A stretch of 64,000 nt of DNA. It comes from Asparagopsis taxiformis. Lineage: Eukaryota; Rhodophyta; Florideophyceae; Bonnemaisoniales; Bonnemaisoniaceae. Both the position numbers and the translations under genes were made by a program. The stretch is from positions 1 through 64,000 of the forward strand of contig JALQPE010000718.1 of the NCBI GenBank assembly GCA_030407315.1, written 5' to 3'. Below are positions 20,502 to 31,300 of the stretch, one piece after another. Numbering within the stretch: position 1 is the stretch's first letter; each line of letters opens with the position of its first letter. Under the pieces are notes generated by a model. The model saw only the letters and a list, made by a program, of their open reading frames with translations, did no database searches and was not told the DNA's origin.

Positions 20502-22025
20502 ATGGAATCTCAGCGTCGTGAGGAAAATCCAAATGACTGCCTAGCAGGGATTATTCGAGAGGGATTCAGGACAGTGACTGGGGAAGTTCGTCGTATTGGG
20601 GAGAGGATGGATGAAATCGACGATGATCGAACGTCCCAACGCCAGCAAATCGAAAAGCTGATGAGTCGCGTCGAGTTTATTGTAACGGAACTACAGGGTG
20701 TGAAAGACATCTGTGATGGTTTATTACAGCAGAGTCAGGGCACTTCGAAGAAGGGGATGACTGACAAGGACAGGGACCGTTTGCGCATCTCGCAGTCAGC
20801 AGAACTATCGTTTTCTTACAATTTTCTGTGTGCAGTATTTGGAACTGTTGTACCTTTGCTGGTCGACAAGATTGATGCTGGGGCGACAATTTACACCAAC
20901 CAAGGAATCTACGACCTCCGTGGTTGCAGGTTGCTCTCTGCAATGATGTTTGCGAAGCAGAGCAATGACAAGAGGGATGTGTTCCAATCAAACACCGGGA
21001 AGAACAACATCGAGCTTCGATTCCAAGTGGTGATGTCTCTCCTGCGGAACATTCAGAAGGAAAAGTCGGGTACAGGCCGTACAGTGGAAGGCTCGAGCTC
21101 TGGACGCGATTCGAATGCGTTCAACGTCTGGAAGGAGAACAAGTACATTCCGGACAAAATAATCGAAGAAGTTGTTTATGGTGCCACTGGCGATGGCCGA
21201 AACCAGCCTGCAGGAAGCATTGACGGAGGGGCTAGGAAGCGGAGGAAAACAGATGGAAATGGTGGACAGTTGAGCAAGCGTGAAATATCTTTGGCTGTTA
21301 CGAAAGTTGCGCTGACAAAGGTGCTCGGTTTCCTGAACAAGTCTAGAGAGCAGGTGCGCCATCGATTCCTTGTCGAACTGGGGTTCGCTCTAGTGTTGGA
21401 AACGGACGCCTCTATCACTTTCGAGTTTCCAACTCACGATCTCATTCGAGATATGGATGTTATCCCCGATACCCGTGTGACCAACGGAAATCTAAGGCCT
21501 GAGGAACGGAAAGTTGTGGATGACAAGAATTCCGAGATCTTGATACAATTCATCGCTGAGCGGAAAGAGATGGTTGTCATCATTCAGTACGAAGTCGAGA
21601 TATCGGGATGTGTGGCCAAAAGGATGATTCGAAGGAGAATCAATATCCTGGAGGTAGCCCTGAACACTGCAATTGCTTTCCTTCAATGCACGAGTAGAAT
21701 GGTTTTCCTGCGACGTTCCTGCAATTCACTCAGATTTGTCTATGCAATCGCTTCCGGGATTCTAGGAATTTTCAAGGTACAATCAGGTCAGACCTTCGAA
21801 GAAAGTGTACAAGACGAGCTCAAACAATTAGGAAAGGCGATGTTGCCGAGTGACCGAATCTGTAAGAGGCATCTCTGTGAAGATGTACTGACAATTACTA
21901 ACGAAAAATTCGATGAACAACACTTGGAACAGCGTAGTACCGCGTTTGAGGAGGATAGCGGACATGGAAATGAAGAAGATGGGAGTGAAAGCTACGTTGA
22001 AGTTTTCCTTGATGAGGAAGATTGA
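20502..22025 (+). CDS. Unknown coiled-coil protein, probable transposon accessory
   Basis: A 507-residue frame. Residues about 15-85 are heptad-rich (VRRIGERMDEIDDD, IEKLMSRVEFIVTELQ), predicting a coiled coil. A helical region follows, then a basic RKRRKTD stretch (likely nuclear localisation) and a segment ending REQVRHRFLVELGFALV that faintly resembles KRNARDRLFGSLGYTKL in the accessory protein at 11993-14277. The C terminus is acidic (EDSGHGNEEDG...). I do not recognise a family. It converges with the gene at 22631-24019, and the 605-bp gap between them carries two dyad sites of the AATAATACC type. A role as a structural or DNA-binding partner in a transposon is inference from layout only. 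The ATG at 20502 is followed immediately by the coiled coil. Confidence 0.6.
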   Translation: MESQRREENPNDCLAGIIREGFRTVTGEVRRIGERMDEIDDDRTSQRQQIEKLMSRVEFIVTELQGVKDICDGLLQQSQGTSKKGMTDKDRDRLRISQSAELSFSYNFLCAVFGTVVPLLVDKIDAGATIYTNQGIYDLRGCRLLSAMMFAKQSNDKRDVFQSNTGKNNIELRFQVVMSLLRNIQKEKSGTGRTVEGSSSGRDSNAFNVWKENKYIPDKIIEEVVYGATGDGRNQPAGSIDGGARKRRKTDGNGGQLSKREISLAVTKVALTKVLGFLNKSREQVRHRFLVELGFALVLETDASITFEFPTHDLIRDMDVIPDTRVTNGNLRPEERKVVDDKNSEILIQFIAERKEMVVIIQYEVEISGCVAKRMIRRRINILEVALNTAIAFLQCTSRMVFLRRSCNSLRFVYAIASGILGIFKVQSGQTFEESVQDELKQLGKAMLPSDRICKRHLCEDVLTITNEKFDEQHLEQRSTAFEEDSGHGNEEDGSESYVEVFLDEED

Positions 22026-22307
22026 TAATGGAGGCGTAGAAGTAAAGTTTCATAGCCTTTGAAGGGAACCGACTACTACGAGAGACTTAAGAGAAATAAA
22101 AACCTTTAGATGTGAAACTGTCTAGGATGTGCGTGGAAAAGGTGCACCGCAGCATGCTACGTACTACATGGTGTACTGGAAACAATAGCTATCGTTCTTT
22201 TTTTTCAGCTCACTCTGCGACTAGAAAGCGTCATGTCTACTACGGTTAAGAGTTTTACCCTGTCATTGAGCACGCCTCTAGTACCTTCGGGGCCTGTGCA
22301 GTCCCAT

Positions 22308-22395
22308 CCAATGCCGTAGCTCCACCTGGCAGAGTAGTGCGGAAAATAATACCGGGTATTATTTTGAGGAATATTTTGCCAAGTGGAGGGCAATC
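22308..22395. promoter_or_regulatory. Single-copy three-layer dyad site (AATAATACC-G-GGTATTATT)
   Basis: Reading outward from a central G at 22354: AATAATACC/GGTATTATT, then 15 bases on each side, then TCCACCTGG (22321-22329) facing CCAAGTGGA (22379-22387), then CCAATG (22308-22313) at the same distance as in the satellites, with a degenerate mirror TCATTCG on the right. This is the same layout as the 114- and 117-bp satellite units although the spacer sequences differ. It lies between two convergent genes, so it is not an obvious promoter. Confidence 0.8.
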
Positions 22396-22399
22396 ATTC

Positions 22400-22540
22400 G
22401 TACCGACTACAGGCGATCCCTGGACGAAACCTAAGAATAATACCCGGTATTATTTTCAGGGATATTTTGCCAAGTGGAGAGCAATCATTGTTACAGAATG
22501 CAGACAGTCCCTGGACGAAGGAACAGGCCAGAAAGATACG
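22400..22540. promoter_or_regulatory. Second dyad site, right half intact
   Basis: The AATAATACC-C-GGTATTATT dyad (22436-22454) is followed by 15 bases, CCAAGTGGA, six bases and TCATTG, matching the neighbouring site at 22308-22395. The left arm is degenerate. The two sites are direct copies about 91 bp apart, sharing GATATTTTGCCAAGTGGA-type sequence and CCCTGGACGAA. Confidence 0.7.
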
Positions 22541-22630
22541 GAGCATGTATCGATGGATACCATCGACTTAATCGAGGTTGACTAACTCTAAACAGTCTTG
22601 TAGACCCATCTAGAAAAGATAGAAAACGTT

Positions 22631-24019
22631 TTACTCGGAGGCGACATTGTGTACGGTAGGATGAGGTGCATCGACAGGGGAACTATTCTGTCCAACGATA
22701 ACGTCATGTCCAATTGTGTCTAGCTCGCTGCAGATGGTGTGTCCACTGAAAATGCATGCTGGGAGGTTCAAGTATGCAGTTCCCAACACAACATTCTTGA
22801 GAACGCGCTCGAAAGTTCCATATGGACGAGGGCCTTGAACAGGTTTCCAGGTCAGTGAGAACGAGTTGGCCAGTTTGAAATTTTTGCTGTCCGGCAGCTC
22901 AAAGTTCTCTTGCATTTCTCGACTTGAGAGGAAGCGAGCTTCCAAAGGATACGAATAGCTGCAATTGACATAGTCGTACTCATCAGATTCTCGAGTAAGA
23001 ACGACAGTACTACTCATGTTTTCAGATCTCCTGTATAAAGAGGAACCAACAAGAACAGCCTTTGTAGATGGAATAGAATCTTCTGAAGCACTGTCTGCTA
23101 GAGTTCCCAAAACTCTAATGACAGAAGACCCAGAATCGTGTCGTGTTTTCTTCCACTTGAGGATAGTAGAGTTCGTGCATGTAGACATGGAAGGAGCTAA
23201 AGTATTGCAGAGGTCATAGTATGTTCCAAAGTGGATCGATAGCTCTTTATCTCTCCCAGTTGAAATTCGAACCGCCTCGACGCTCGGCAGGAAAATTGTG
23301 TTTGGGTTGTTCTTCTCTTCGCATAGCCTGGAAAGTTGTAAAAACTGTTCAAGCGAGCAATCTGCTCTTGCCGTCACATAGTCTTGCACCAAGGAGCTCA
23401 CTTCCCGGCCTGTTTCAGACTTCGTGATTTTGGAGGACAGGGGTTTGTCCAGTTTTAAGCCAACTCTCTGGAACAGGTAGTCGCACACAATGTTTCCGAA
23501 GATGGGTCCAGTAGCGCTTGATGAACCGCGACAGTTGAAAATCTGCCTTTCGAGGTAGGATACCTTTTGAAACAGCTTGGATATGTCCTCATTGATGTTA
23601 GGACCAGGAGGACTCTCATCGCAAACTAAGCGCGGCTCGGACTTAGATCGACTCAACATGTTTTCTTTGCAGTCTTTTTTATGGAAACTGTCTTCACCCG
23701 CCGACGAGATCGTCTGCTCTAGTGCTAGTTGCTCTCCAAACCTCCAACGTAGCATGTTTCCAGAGTCAATGTCCAGCAGCGAATTGTTCTTGAATAATTT
23801 TGCTGTAGAGACTGACTGGTCGAAACCGTGTTCAGATTGATATTGCAGCGTAACAAACAAGTTTCCAGTCAAACGATGTTCTCCGGACGCGTCCGGCTTG
23901 GCAGTACTCAAAACTTTGGCGCCCCACCAAACCTTTTTCTGTTTCCTTCCTCTCGTTCGTAAACTCCATTCTACTTCAATGACTGATCCTTCGGAGACAA
24001 ACTCTGTTGGGTCTTGCAT
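22631..24019 (-). CDS. Unknown protein with a Tudor/PWWP-like N terminus
   Basis: A 462-residue frame. Residues about 8-60 (GSVIEVEWSLRT, KKVWWGAKVL, LFVTLQYQSEHGF) have the Trp-rich beta pattern of Tudor/PWWP/Agenet-type barrels, which bind methylated histone or DNA-associated proteins. This is a resemblance by eye, not an assignment. The rest is not recognised: a Ser-rich middle, then YEYVNCSY-like beta segments and a C-terminal region (RPYGTFERVLKNVVLGTAYL). It is convergent with 20502-22025. Both may be accessory genes of a transposon whose transposase is elsewhere, possibly the type at 42535-46236. The start at 24019 is the first ATG. Confidence 0.5.
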   Translation of the reverse strand: MQDPTEFVSEGSVIEVEWSLRTRGRKQKKVWWGAKVLSTAKPDASGEHRLTGNLFVTLQYQSEHGFDQSVSTAKLFKNNSLLDIDSGNMLRWRFGEQLALEQTISSAGEDSFHKKDCKENMLSRSKSEPRLVCDESPPGPNINEDISKLFQKVSYLERQIFNCRGSSSATGPIFGNIVCDYLFQRVGLKLDKPLSSKITKSETGREVSSLVQDYVTARADCSLEQFLQLSRLCEEKNNPNTIFLPSVEAVRISTGRDKELSIHFGTYYDLCNTLAPSMSTCTNSTILKWKKTRHDSGSSVIRVLGTLADSASEDSIPSTKAVLVGSSLYRRSENMSSTVVLTRESDEYDYVNCSYSYPLEARFLSSREMQENFELPDSKNFKLANSFSLTWKPVQGPRPYGTFERVLKNVVLGTAYLNLPACIFSGHTICSELDTIGHDVIVGQNSSPVDAPHPTVHNVASE

Positions 24020-24436
24020 AATGGGTATTCCCAGGAAAAGAATGGAAGAGGTATCGACTGAGGAAACAGGAAAGATGACGAAACTGTACAGCTTGTATCC
24101 GTGTGGAATGATAGAGAGAAAATTGGTAGGTTACTATTTTTATACTTGCATAACTCGTAACGGTTATAAATTACTAACACCTGTCCCAAGCGACATGGGA
24201 GACCAACATCGTGATGATCATCTCTCTTGAACATTCATCACCATATAATAAAGATCTTATTCCGAGCTGCTCGAAGCCATTACCAGTAGATTGGGTGTAT
24301 TTTTCGCTGTGGCAATATAACGGAACCTAGACGTGTATGTATAAAGAGACGCAGGGATCGAGAATGATGCAGTGAAATCAATGTGTATATTTATATACTG
24401 GTTGTAAGAACGAGTCTACAAGTTCGAACAGAAGAT
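24020..24436. other. Spacer; no gene recognised
   Basis: AT-rich intergenic sequence between divergent genes (22631-24019 on minus, 24751-28260 on plus). It must hold the minus-strand gene's promoter. No element stands out. Confidence 0.35.
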
Positions 24437-24508
24437 GAAGTCCTCTCAAGAGATTGGTTTTGAAATCTCCGATGGCAGATTTCAAACTCAATCTCTCGAG
24501 GGGACTTC
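24437..24508. repeat. 32-bp imperfect inverted repeat (hairpin) upstream of the writer
   Basis: The left arm starts GAAGTCCTCTCAAGAGATTG (24437-24468). After 8 bases the mirrored arm ends CTCTCGAGGGGACTTC (24477-24508), with few mismatches. It lies about 240 bp before the start codon of the ParB-methyltransferase-SET gene. It may be a protein-binding dyad or a small foldback element. Confidence 0.75.
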
Positions 24509-24750
24509 AAATTCAAAACAAAAATGGAAATGTCCGTTGGCGAAATAATTGTATTGAAAGGCCGCCGAAGAACCTAATTATTCCTCATTACGTACCCTAC
24601 CTAGCCAAAGTATACCTGAAAATATTCAGGTTAACTCTTTAACTGTGCATTTAAGGTTTATCAAGATTGTTGCCGAAGGTTTTTAACGCCAGGTAGGAGA
24701 GAAGATTGTTTTCTGCTGGTGGCTGATTGAGGTGAAGAATCTATTTCTCG

Positions 24751-27700
24751 ATGGCCTCTGAGAAGAGAAATCCAGCGAGCACCTCTGGGCGTCCCCTTCA
24801 TGGTGAGCGGCGCAATGGGCTATTGCACATCGACCCATTCAAGATCAAAAGATATGTCGAGATTCGAGAAATCGACTACAGGCACGTCGATGTTATTGCC
24901 GAGAGCATTCAGGTTTACGGCTACAATGACAACAACCCAATTACCGGTCGGATCATTGCCGGTGAGGTAGAGGTGCTGGATGGTGCGCATCGTTCGAAAG
25001 CTGTAATCAAGCTCATAGAGAACGGTGAGCTTCCGCGTGATTTCACTGTTCCTATGATTGAAGAAGAAGTCGACATATCTCCGATTACAAGTGCTGCTTT
25101 CCTTCTAGATAGTGTGAAAGCATCAAACGCGAACGATATGGCATCCAGGCAGAAGAGGATGACTTTCATTGAGTACCTGAATCTTACTTTGGATCTTAGA
25201 GATGGGTACTGGGAGCGAAACGCAGGTGAAAAACAAGGGAGCTCAAGCATGGTTACAATTCGCGACGTGAATATGCCATCCATTAGGCGATGGCTCGCCG
25301 TGGGATCTCAGCGCGAAGATTTGGCAGAAACTGTGCTGAGGCAGCCACAGTACGAGAGTTGCTTGTCAATTCTTCGTGTGCTTCGCCCCTACAGTCGCAT
25401 AGAAGAACCCAATCCCAAAATGGTTCGCTGTCTGTGGCAGTTGTTCTGTATTGTATGGGGAAGGCCGGTTGAAGTTCAGAACAATTTTGCGATGAAGGAG
25501 TTTCCCACATCTCTCGAGAAAAGAGCATCAGTCGGCGAGCAGTTGTTTGGGATGTCTACAAGTGGTGAAATTGCTTCTCCATTGTGTCGCGAAGTCCTCA
25601 CCTGTGAGTATTTTCGTTCTGGAAGAAGTGCACAGGGTAGAACATTAACAGAAGAAGACAAAGTATTTGGAAGGCTGATGTTTATGATTTCATTTGTGCA
25701 CATTGCCCTCACTAGACGCAGAAATGCACCCATTCGCCGGGGTAGGAAGCGTCGTAGAACTGGGAGGGATACAGAGACTTCTACATTCGCCCCTTTCCAG
25801 CGCACAAGAGCAAACGGAGAGTCTGTGGGTGTCGTTTTGGAAAGGGTCATGTCTGCCTGGGATACAACAGCGATGATTCTGGGCTTCGAAAGCGCCTACA
25901 TGATGTGTCGCCCATACATGGTTTTCGACTCTGAGAAATTCCAATTCATCTGTCTTGCTAATCGTACTGACGGGTGGGCACATCCTGACCACTACTCAGA
26001 TCTTCTGCTTCCGTCCCCGGTAGTGAAACTCCGCGAGAATGCAGGTTATCCAGGCACTTTGGATATCTCTGTTGATGCAAGGTTGAGGTCTTTGACAGAA
26101 GCCGTACTAGTGTCTGTGTATGACTGTATGATAGGCATTGATGTATTCGGATCAAGTACGAACCAGATGGAAGGGCTGCGCACTAAATTTTTCCATCAGC
26201 CTGACCGGTTCGGATTGAACGCCTTCATCGAAGCAAGAATAGAACAATCCATCGCATTGGATGGTCACGAAAGACTCAAGGTATGGAAGAACTGGAACCG
26301 TGAAATGCGTGTGAAGCCAGTTGATGTCTGCGACTTGAAAATTCTCTACGAGACTGAACAGCGCAACGCAGCATCCAGATCTCTTTCTCGAGAAAGAGAT
26401 CGTCTTGAGTCGAATGAATCAATGCAGCACAGCACTCGCCGTTTAGGTACAGGTGGAAGGAAACCTACCAATGACTCTGGATCCCAGTATACATCCAGCA
26501 TGGATGGGAGGGCTTCGTCCGCAGTGGACACGGTTATGCAAGATGTTGCGGAGGATACACCGTCAGCGGAGGCAGTGGGTGAGGAAGAGGGGGTACCGGA
26601 TCATATTGTGCAATTGAAAAAGGTCATGAAGAGATTTTGCGTGGCTTACAACTGTACAGCCTCGAGGTTAGTGCACCGGGTTAACACTGATTCCATTGGC
26701 ATGCTTTCAGGGAATACTATTGATGGACAAGCACAACTTGTGCTCACCGATCCACCCTTCAACACGCGGAGGGAGAAAGGCAAGACCAATTCAGACTATG
26801 ATGACATCAATAGCGCACAAATGTTTCGTACTGGAAAGGACATTTCTCGAATGCTGCGCCCTGGAGGACATGCCCTGATATTTTCCAGTATCAAACAGTT
26901 GGTTGGGTGGGGAGAAGCTCTTCAAAATGCAGAAAGCGGGGAACAATCCATGCGTACAGACGATGTTCCTCTCATTCTAAGCCGTCGTCCCTACGTATTC
27001 ATCCAAAACCCAATGAACAAATCGTGTTCATTACACAACATTCACGAGTTTGTTGTGCACAGTTTCAAACGTGGGATGGGAGCTGCCGCGTTTGAAATGG
27101 TTGATTATTCTTTGCATAACCGTGACCTTTCACGACATCCAGGGTACGTGAACGCAATCGACAACTGCCCAAAGCTCGGACCTGGTGAGTCATTGAACTT
27201 CGAAGACAAAAGGCTACGTGCGGAGCAGAAGCCTCTGTCCATACTTCGAGAGCTTATTTCAAGGTTTTCAAAGCCAGGAGACATTGTGGTAGATCTATTC
27301 TCCGGAACGTATTCTACTGCAATAGCTTGCATGACAATGAGAGATGGTCTGTATCGCAAGTTTATTGGATGTGAAAAAGACGCCACATGCCATGGATCAG
27401 CTCAGCCGTTGTTGCTGGATTGCTTTGTTAGGCAAGGTCGAGATGGAGTTTTTGGGGAGGCAACCAAAAATGACATATCGAGTATTCTCGCTAACAAAGA
27501 ATGGAATTACTCGATAAGGAGCAATGTAGGAAGTGAAAGACTTCGACATCGAAGTGATGCGCCTGATGGATTCCCGTCGGTATCTTCACTACCACTGCAT
27601 ATGTTGCGATTTGTCTCCTCTGTTGCGCGGGATCAAAGCATGCTCCGAAGACTTGCCGAAGTCCCAATGAATGAATGGGGCGTAGAAGATTTAGGCAAGG

Positions 27701-28260
27701 TTTTCTCCGTTGACCCTGAGATGATGCTTGCAGTAGATGCCTCCTTTCACAACGTTATTGTTGCTGCATCGACAGTTCGAGAGGGAGGATTGGGGGTTTT
27801 TGCCGCAGAAGATTTAGAGAGGGGCTCTGTTGTTGGATGGTATAATGGGACAATTTTATACGGGAAGATTGGGGAGAATGAACCGCAACGCAGTCGCTTG
27901 TACGGACCGGACGGGTTCGGTTGTACTGGTGAAAGATTCCAAAACTTCAACATGGAGATGGAGACCAGTGTCATCGGAGAAGAAGCACCGGTCGACAAGA
28001 TATATCTTGTACCAGCGGAATACAATGTCTGCAGCTACCTCAACGACAGTAGGACCATTGACGGAATGGAGAGAGTTGCAAATGTGCAACGCAGAAAAAA
28101 TGCAGAGTTCCGAGTTCACAAAGACGTCAATCCTACTTGCGACTTCAAGTATGCAGTAGCAAAACCTGATCTCATCCTAGCGCAGGTTGTAGTAGATGTT
28201 CGAGCTGGGGAAGAGATATTCGTTGACTATGGATCGCGCTACTGGACTGCAGAGAAGTAG
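24751..28260 (+). CDS. ParB-like/DNA methyltransferase/SET triple-fusion 'writer'
   Basis: A 1,169-residue intronless protein. Residues about 25-155 form a ParB/sulfiredoxin-like domain (HVDVIAESIQVYGYND, IAGEVEVLDGAHRSKAVIKL with the DGxHR signature). A helical region leads to a methyltransferase of beta order: QLVLTDPPFNTRREKGK (Asp667-Phe670, motif IV), LRPGGHALIFSS, AEQKPLSILRELI, then GDIVVDLFSGTYSTAIACM (Asp848, AdoMet site) and FIGCEKD. DPPF favours N6-adenine over N4-cytosine as target, by family knowledge. The C-terminal SET domain (about 995-1165) has EGGLGVFAAEDLERG, GWYNGTILYG, SYLNDSRTIDG in place of the canonical NHSC motif, NAEFRV and GEEIFVDYG. Expected role: bind DNA through the ParB-like domain, methylate it, and methylate a chromatin lysine. 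A 34-copy dyad satellite starts 125 bp downstream, followed by a ParB-dioxygenase gene. The start Met is the first in frame. The TAG stop is ordinary. Confidence 0.9.
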   Translation: MASEKRNPASTSGRPLHGERRNGLLHIDPFKIKRYVEIREIDYRHVDVIAESIQVYGYNDNNPITGRIIAGEVEVLDGAHRSKAVIKLIENGELPRDFTVPMIEEEVDISPITSAAFLLDSVKASNANDMASRQKRMTFIEYLNLTLDLRDGYWERNAGEKQGSSSMVTIRDVNMPSIRRWLAVGSQREDLAETVLRQPQYESCLSILRVLRPYSRIEEPNPKMVRCLWQLFCIVWGRPVEVQNNFAMKEFPTSLEKRASVGEQLFGMSTSGEIASPLCREVLTCEYFRSGRSAQGRTLTEEDKVFGRLMFMISFVHIALTRRRNAPIRRGRKRRRTGRDTETSTFAPFQRTRANGESVGVVLERVMSAWDTTAMILGFESAYMMCRPYMVFDSEKFQFICLANRTDGWAHPDHYSDLLLPSPVVKLRENAGYPGTLDISVDARLRSLTEAVLVSVYDCMIGIDVFGSSTNQMEGLRTKFFHQPDRFGLNAFIEARIEQSIALDGHERLKVWKNWNREMRVKPVDVCDLKILYETEQRNAASRSLSRERDRLESNESMQHSTRRLGTGGRKPTNDSGSQYTSSMDGRASSAVDTVMQDVAEDTPSAEAVGEEEGVPDHIVQLKKVMKRFCVAYNCTASRLVHRVNTDSIGMLSGNTIDGQAQLVLTDPPFNTRREKGKTNSDYDDINSAQMFRTGKDISRMLRPGGHALIFSSIKQLVGWGEALQNAESGEQSMRTDDVPLILSRRPYVFIQNPMNKSCSLHNIHEFVVHSFKRGMGAAAFEMVDYSLHNRDLSRHPGYVNAIDNCPKLGPGESLNFEDKRLRAEQKPLSILRELISRFSKPGDIVVDLFSGTYSTAIACMTMRDGLYRKFIGCEKDATCHGSAQPLLLDCFVRQGRDGVFGEATKNDISSILANKEWNYSIRSNVGSERLRHRSDAPDGFPSVSSLPLHMLRFVSSVARDQSMLRRLAEVPMNEWGVEDLGKVFSVDPEMMLAVDASFHNVIVAASTVREGGLGVFAAEDLERGSVVGWYNGTILYGKIGENEPQRSRLYGPDGFGCTGERFQNFNMEMETSVIGEEAPVDKIYLVPAEYNVCSYLNDSRTIDGMERVANVQRRKNAEFRVHKDVNPTCDFKYAVAKPDLILAQVVVDVRAGEEIFVDYGSRYWTAEK

Positions 28261-28384
28261 GACAGTATACGCGTCCAATTACAGATATCAAGAGTACCAT
28301 CAGCAATAAAAAGTCTTGCATCTGAACTCGTACAACGTTGTAGTACTACAATCTACCTGAGCGATAATAACAGACTTTCATTTG

Positions 28385-31300
28385 CTGAGCGGTGCCAGTC
28401 AGCCCACGCCCAATGATAGTGCTGCACCTGGGCTTTGCCATACCAAAATAATACCGGGTATTATTTCGGGTGTGGCCAGCCCAAGTGCAGCTCTGCCATT
28501 GGCTGTCATGAACGCAGCGGCAGCCAATGGAATTGCTGCACCTGGGCTTTGCCATGCCAAAATAATACCGGGTATTATTTTGGGTGTGGCCAGCCCAAGT
28601 GCAGCTCTGCCATTGGCTGTCATGAACGCAGCGGCAGCCAATGGAATTGCTGCACCTGGGCTTTGCCATGCCAAAATAATACCGGGTATTATTTCGGGTG
28701 TGGCCAGCCCAAGTGCAGCTCTGCTATTGGCTGTCATGAACACAGCGGCAGCCAATAGAATTGCTGCACCTGGGCTTTGCCATGCCAAAATAATACCGGG
28801 TATTATTTTGGGTGTGGCCAGCCCAAGTGCAGCAATTCTATTGGCTGTCATGAACGCAGCGGCAGCCAATGGAATTGCTGCACCTGGGCTTTGCCATACC
28901 AAAATAATACCGGGTATTATTTTGGGTGTGGCCAGCCCAAGTGCAGCTCTGCTATTGGCTGTCATGAACACAGCGGCAGCCAATAGAATTGCTGCACCTG
29001 GGCTTTGCCATGCCAAAATAATACCGGGTATTATTTTGGGTGTGGCCAGCCCAAGTGCAGCTCTGCTATTGGCTGTCATGAACGCAGCGGCAGCCAATGG
29101 AATTGCTGCACCTGGGCTTTGCCATACCAAAATAATACCGGGTATTATTTCGGGTGTGGCCAGCCCAAGTGCAGCTCTGCCATTGGCTGTCATGAACGCA
29201 GCGGCAGCCAATGGAATTGCTGCACCTGGGCTTTGCCATGCCAAAATAATACCGGGTATTATTTTGGGTGTGGCCAGCCCAAGTGCAGCTCTGCTATTGG
29301 CTGTCATGAACGCAGCGGCAGCCAATGGAATTGCTGCACCTGGGCTTTGCCATGCCAAAATAATACCGGGTATTATTTTGGGTGTGGCCAGCCCAAGTGC
29401 AGCTCTGCTATTGGCTGTCATGAACACAGCGGCAGCCAATAGAATTGCTGCACCTGGGCTTTGCCATGCCAAAATAATACCGGGTATTATTTTGGGTGTG
29501 GCCAGCCCAAGTGCAGCAATTCTATTGGCTGTCATGAACGCAGCGGCAGCCAATGGAATTGCTGCACCTGGGCTTTGCCATACCAAAATAATACCGGGTA
29601 TTATTTTGGGTGTGGCCAGCCCAAGTGCAGCTCTGCTATTGGCTGTCATGAACACAGCGGCAGCCAATAGAATTGCTGCACCTGGGCTTTGCCATGCCAA
29701 AATAATACCGGGTATTATTTTGGGTGTGGCCAGCCCAAGTGCAGCTCTGCTATTGGCTGTCATGAACGCAGCGGCAGCCAATGGAATTGCTGCACCTGGG
29801 CTTTGCCATACCAAAATAATACCGGGTATTATTTCGGGTGTGGCCAGCCCAAGTGCAGCTCTGCCATTGGCTGTCATGAACACAGCGGCAGCCAATAGAA
29901 TTGCTGCACCTGGGCTTTGCCATGCCAAAATAATACCGGGTATTATTTTGGGTGTGGCCAGCCCAAGTGCAGCTCTGCTATTGGCTGTCATGAACGCAGC
30001 GGCAGCCAATGGAATTGCTGCACCTGGGCTTTGCCATGCCAAAATAATACCGGGTATTATTTTGGGTGTGGCCAGCCCAAGTGCAGCTCTGCTATTGGCT
30101 GTCATGAACACAGCGGCAGCCAATAGAATTGCTGCACCTGGGCTTTGCCATGCCAAAATAATACCGGGTATTATTTTGGGTGTGGCCAGCCCAAGTGCAG
30201 CAATTCTATTGGCTGTCATGAACGCAGCGGCAGCCAATGGAATTGCTGCACCTGGGCTTTGCCATACCAAAATAATACCGGGTATTATTTTGGGTGTGGC
30301 CAGCCCAAGTGCAGCTCTGCTATTGGCTGTCATGAACACAGCGGCAGCCAATGGAATTGCTGCACCTGGGCTTTGCCATGCCAAAATAATACCGGGTATT
30401 ATTTTGGGTGTGGCCAGCCCAAGTGCAGCTCTGCTATTGGCTGTCATGAACGCAGCGGCAGCCAATGGAATTGCTGCACCTGGGCTTTGCCATACCAAAA
30501 TAATACCGGGTATTATTTCGGGTGTGGCCAGCCCAAGTGCAGCTCTGCCATTGGCTGTCATGAACACAGCGGCAGCCAATAGAATTGCTGCACCTGGGCT
30601 TTGCCATGCCAAAATAATACCGGGTATTATTTTGGGTGTGGCCAGCCCAAGTGCAGCTCTGCTATTGGCTGTCATGAACGCAGCGGCAGCCAATGGAATT
30701 GCTGCACCTGGGCTTTGCCATGCCAAAATAATACCGGGTATTATTTTGGGTGTGGCCAGCCCAAGTGCAGCTCTGCTATTGGCTGTCATGAACACAGCGG
30801 CAGCCAATAGAATTGCTGCACCTGGGCTTTGCCATGCCAAAATAATACCGGGTATTATTTTGGGTGTGGCCAGCCCAAGTGCAGCAATTCTATTGGCTGT
30901 CATGAACGCAGCGGCAGCCAATGGAATTGCTGCACCTGGGCTTTGCCATACCAAAATAATACCGGGTATTATTTTGGGTGTGGCCAGCCCAAGTGCAGCT
31001 CTGCTATTGGCTGTCATGAACACAGCGGCAGCCAATAGAATTGCTGCACCTGGGCTTTGCCATGCCAAAATAATACCGGGTATTATTTTGGGTGTGGCCA
31101 GCCCAAGTGCAGCTCTGCTATTGGCTGTCATGAACGCAGCGGCAGCCAATGGAATTGCTGCACCTGGGCTTTGCCATACCAAAATAATACCGGGTATTAT
31201 TTCGGGTGTGGCCAGCCCAAGTGCAGCTCTGCCATTGGCTGTCATGAACACAGCGGCAGCCAATAGAATTGCTGCACCTGGGCTTTGCCATGCCAAAATA

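Noticed and set aside
24751..28260. Bacterial or phage restriction-modification island
   Set aside because: There are no restriction subunit, bacterial gene spacing or ribosome-binding sites, and the methyltransferase is fused to a SET domain beside eukaryotic-type transposases.
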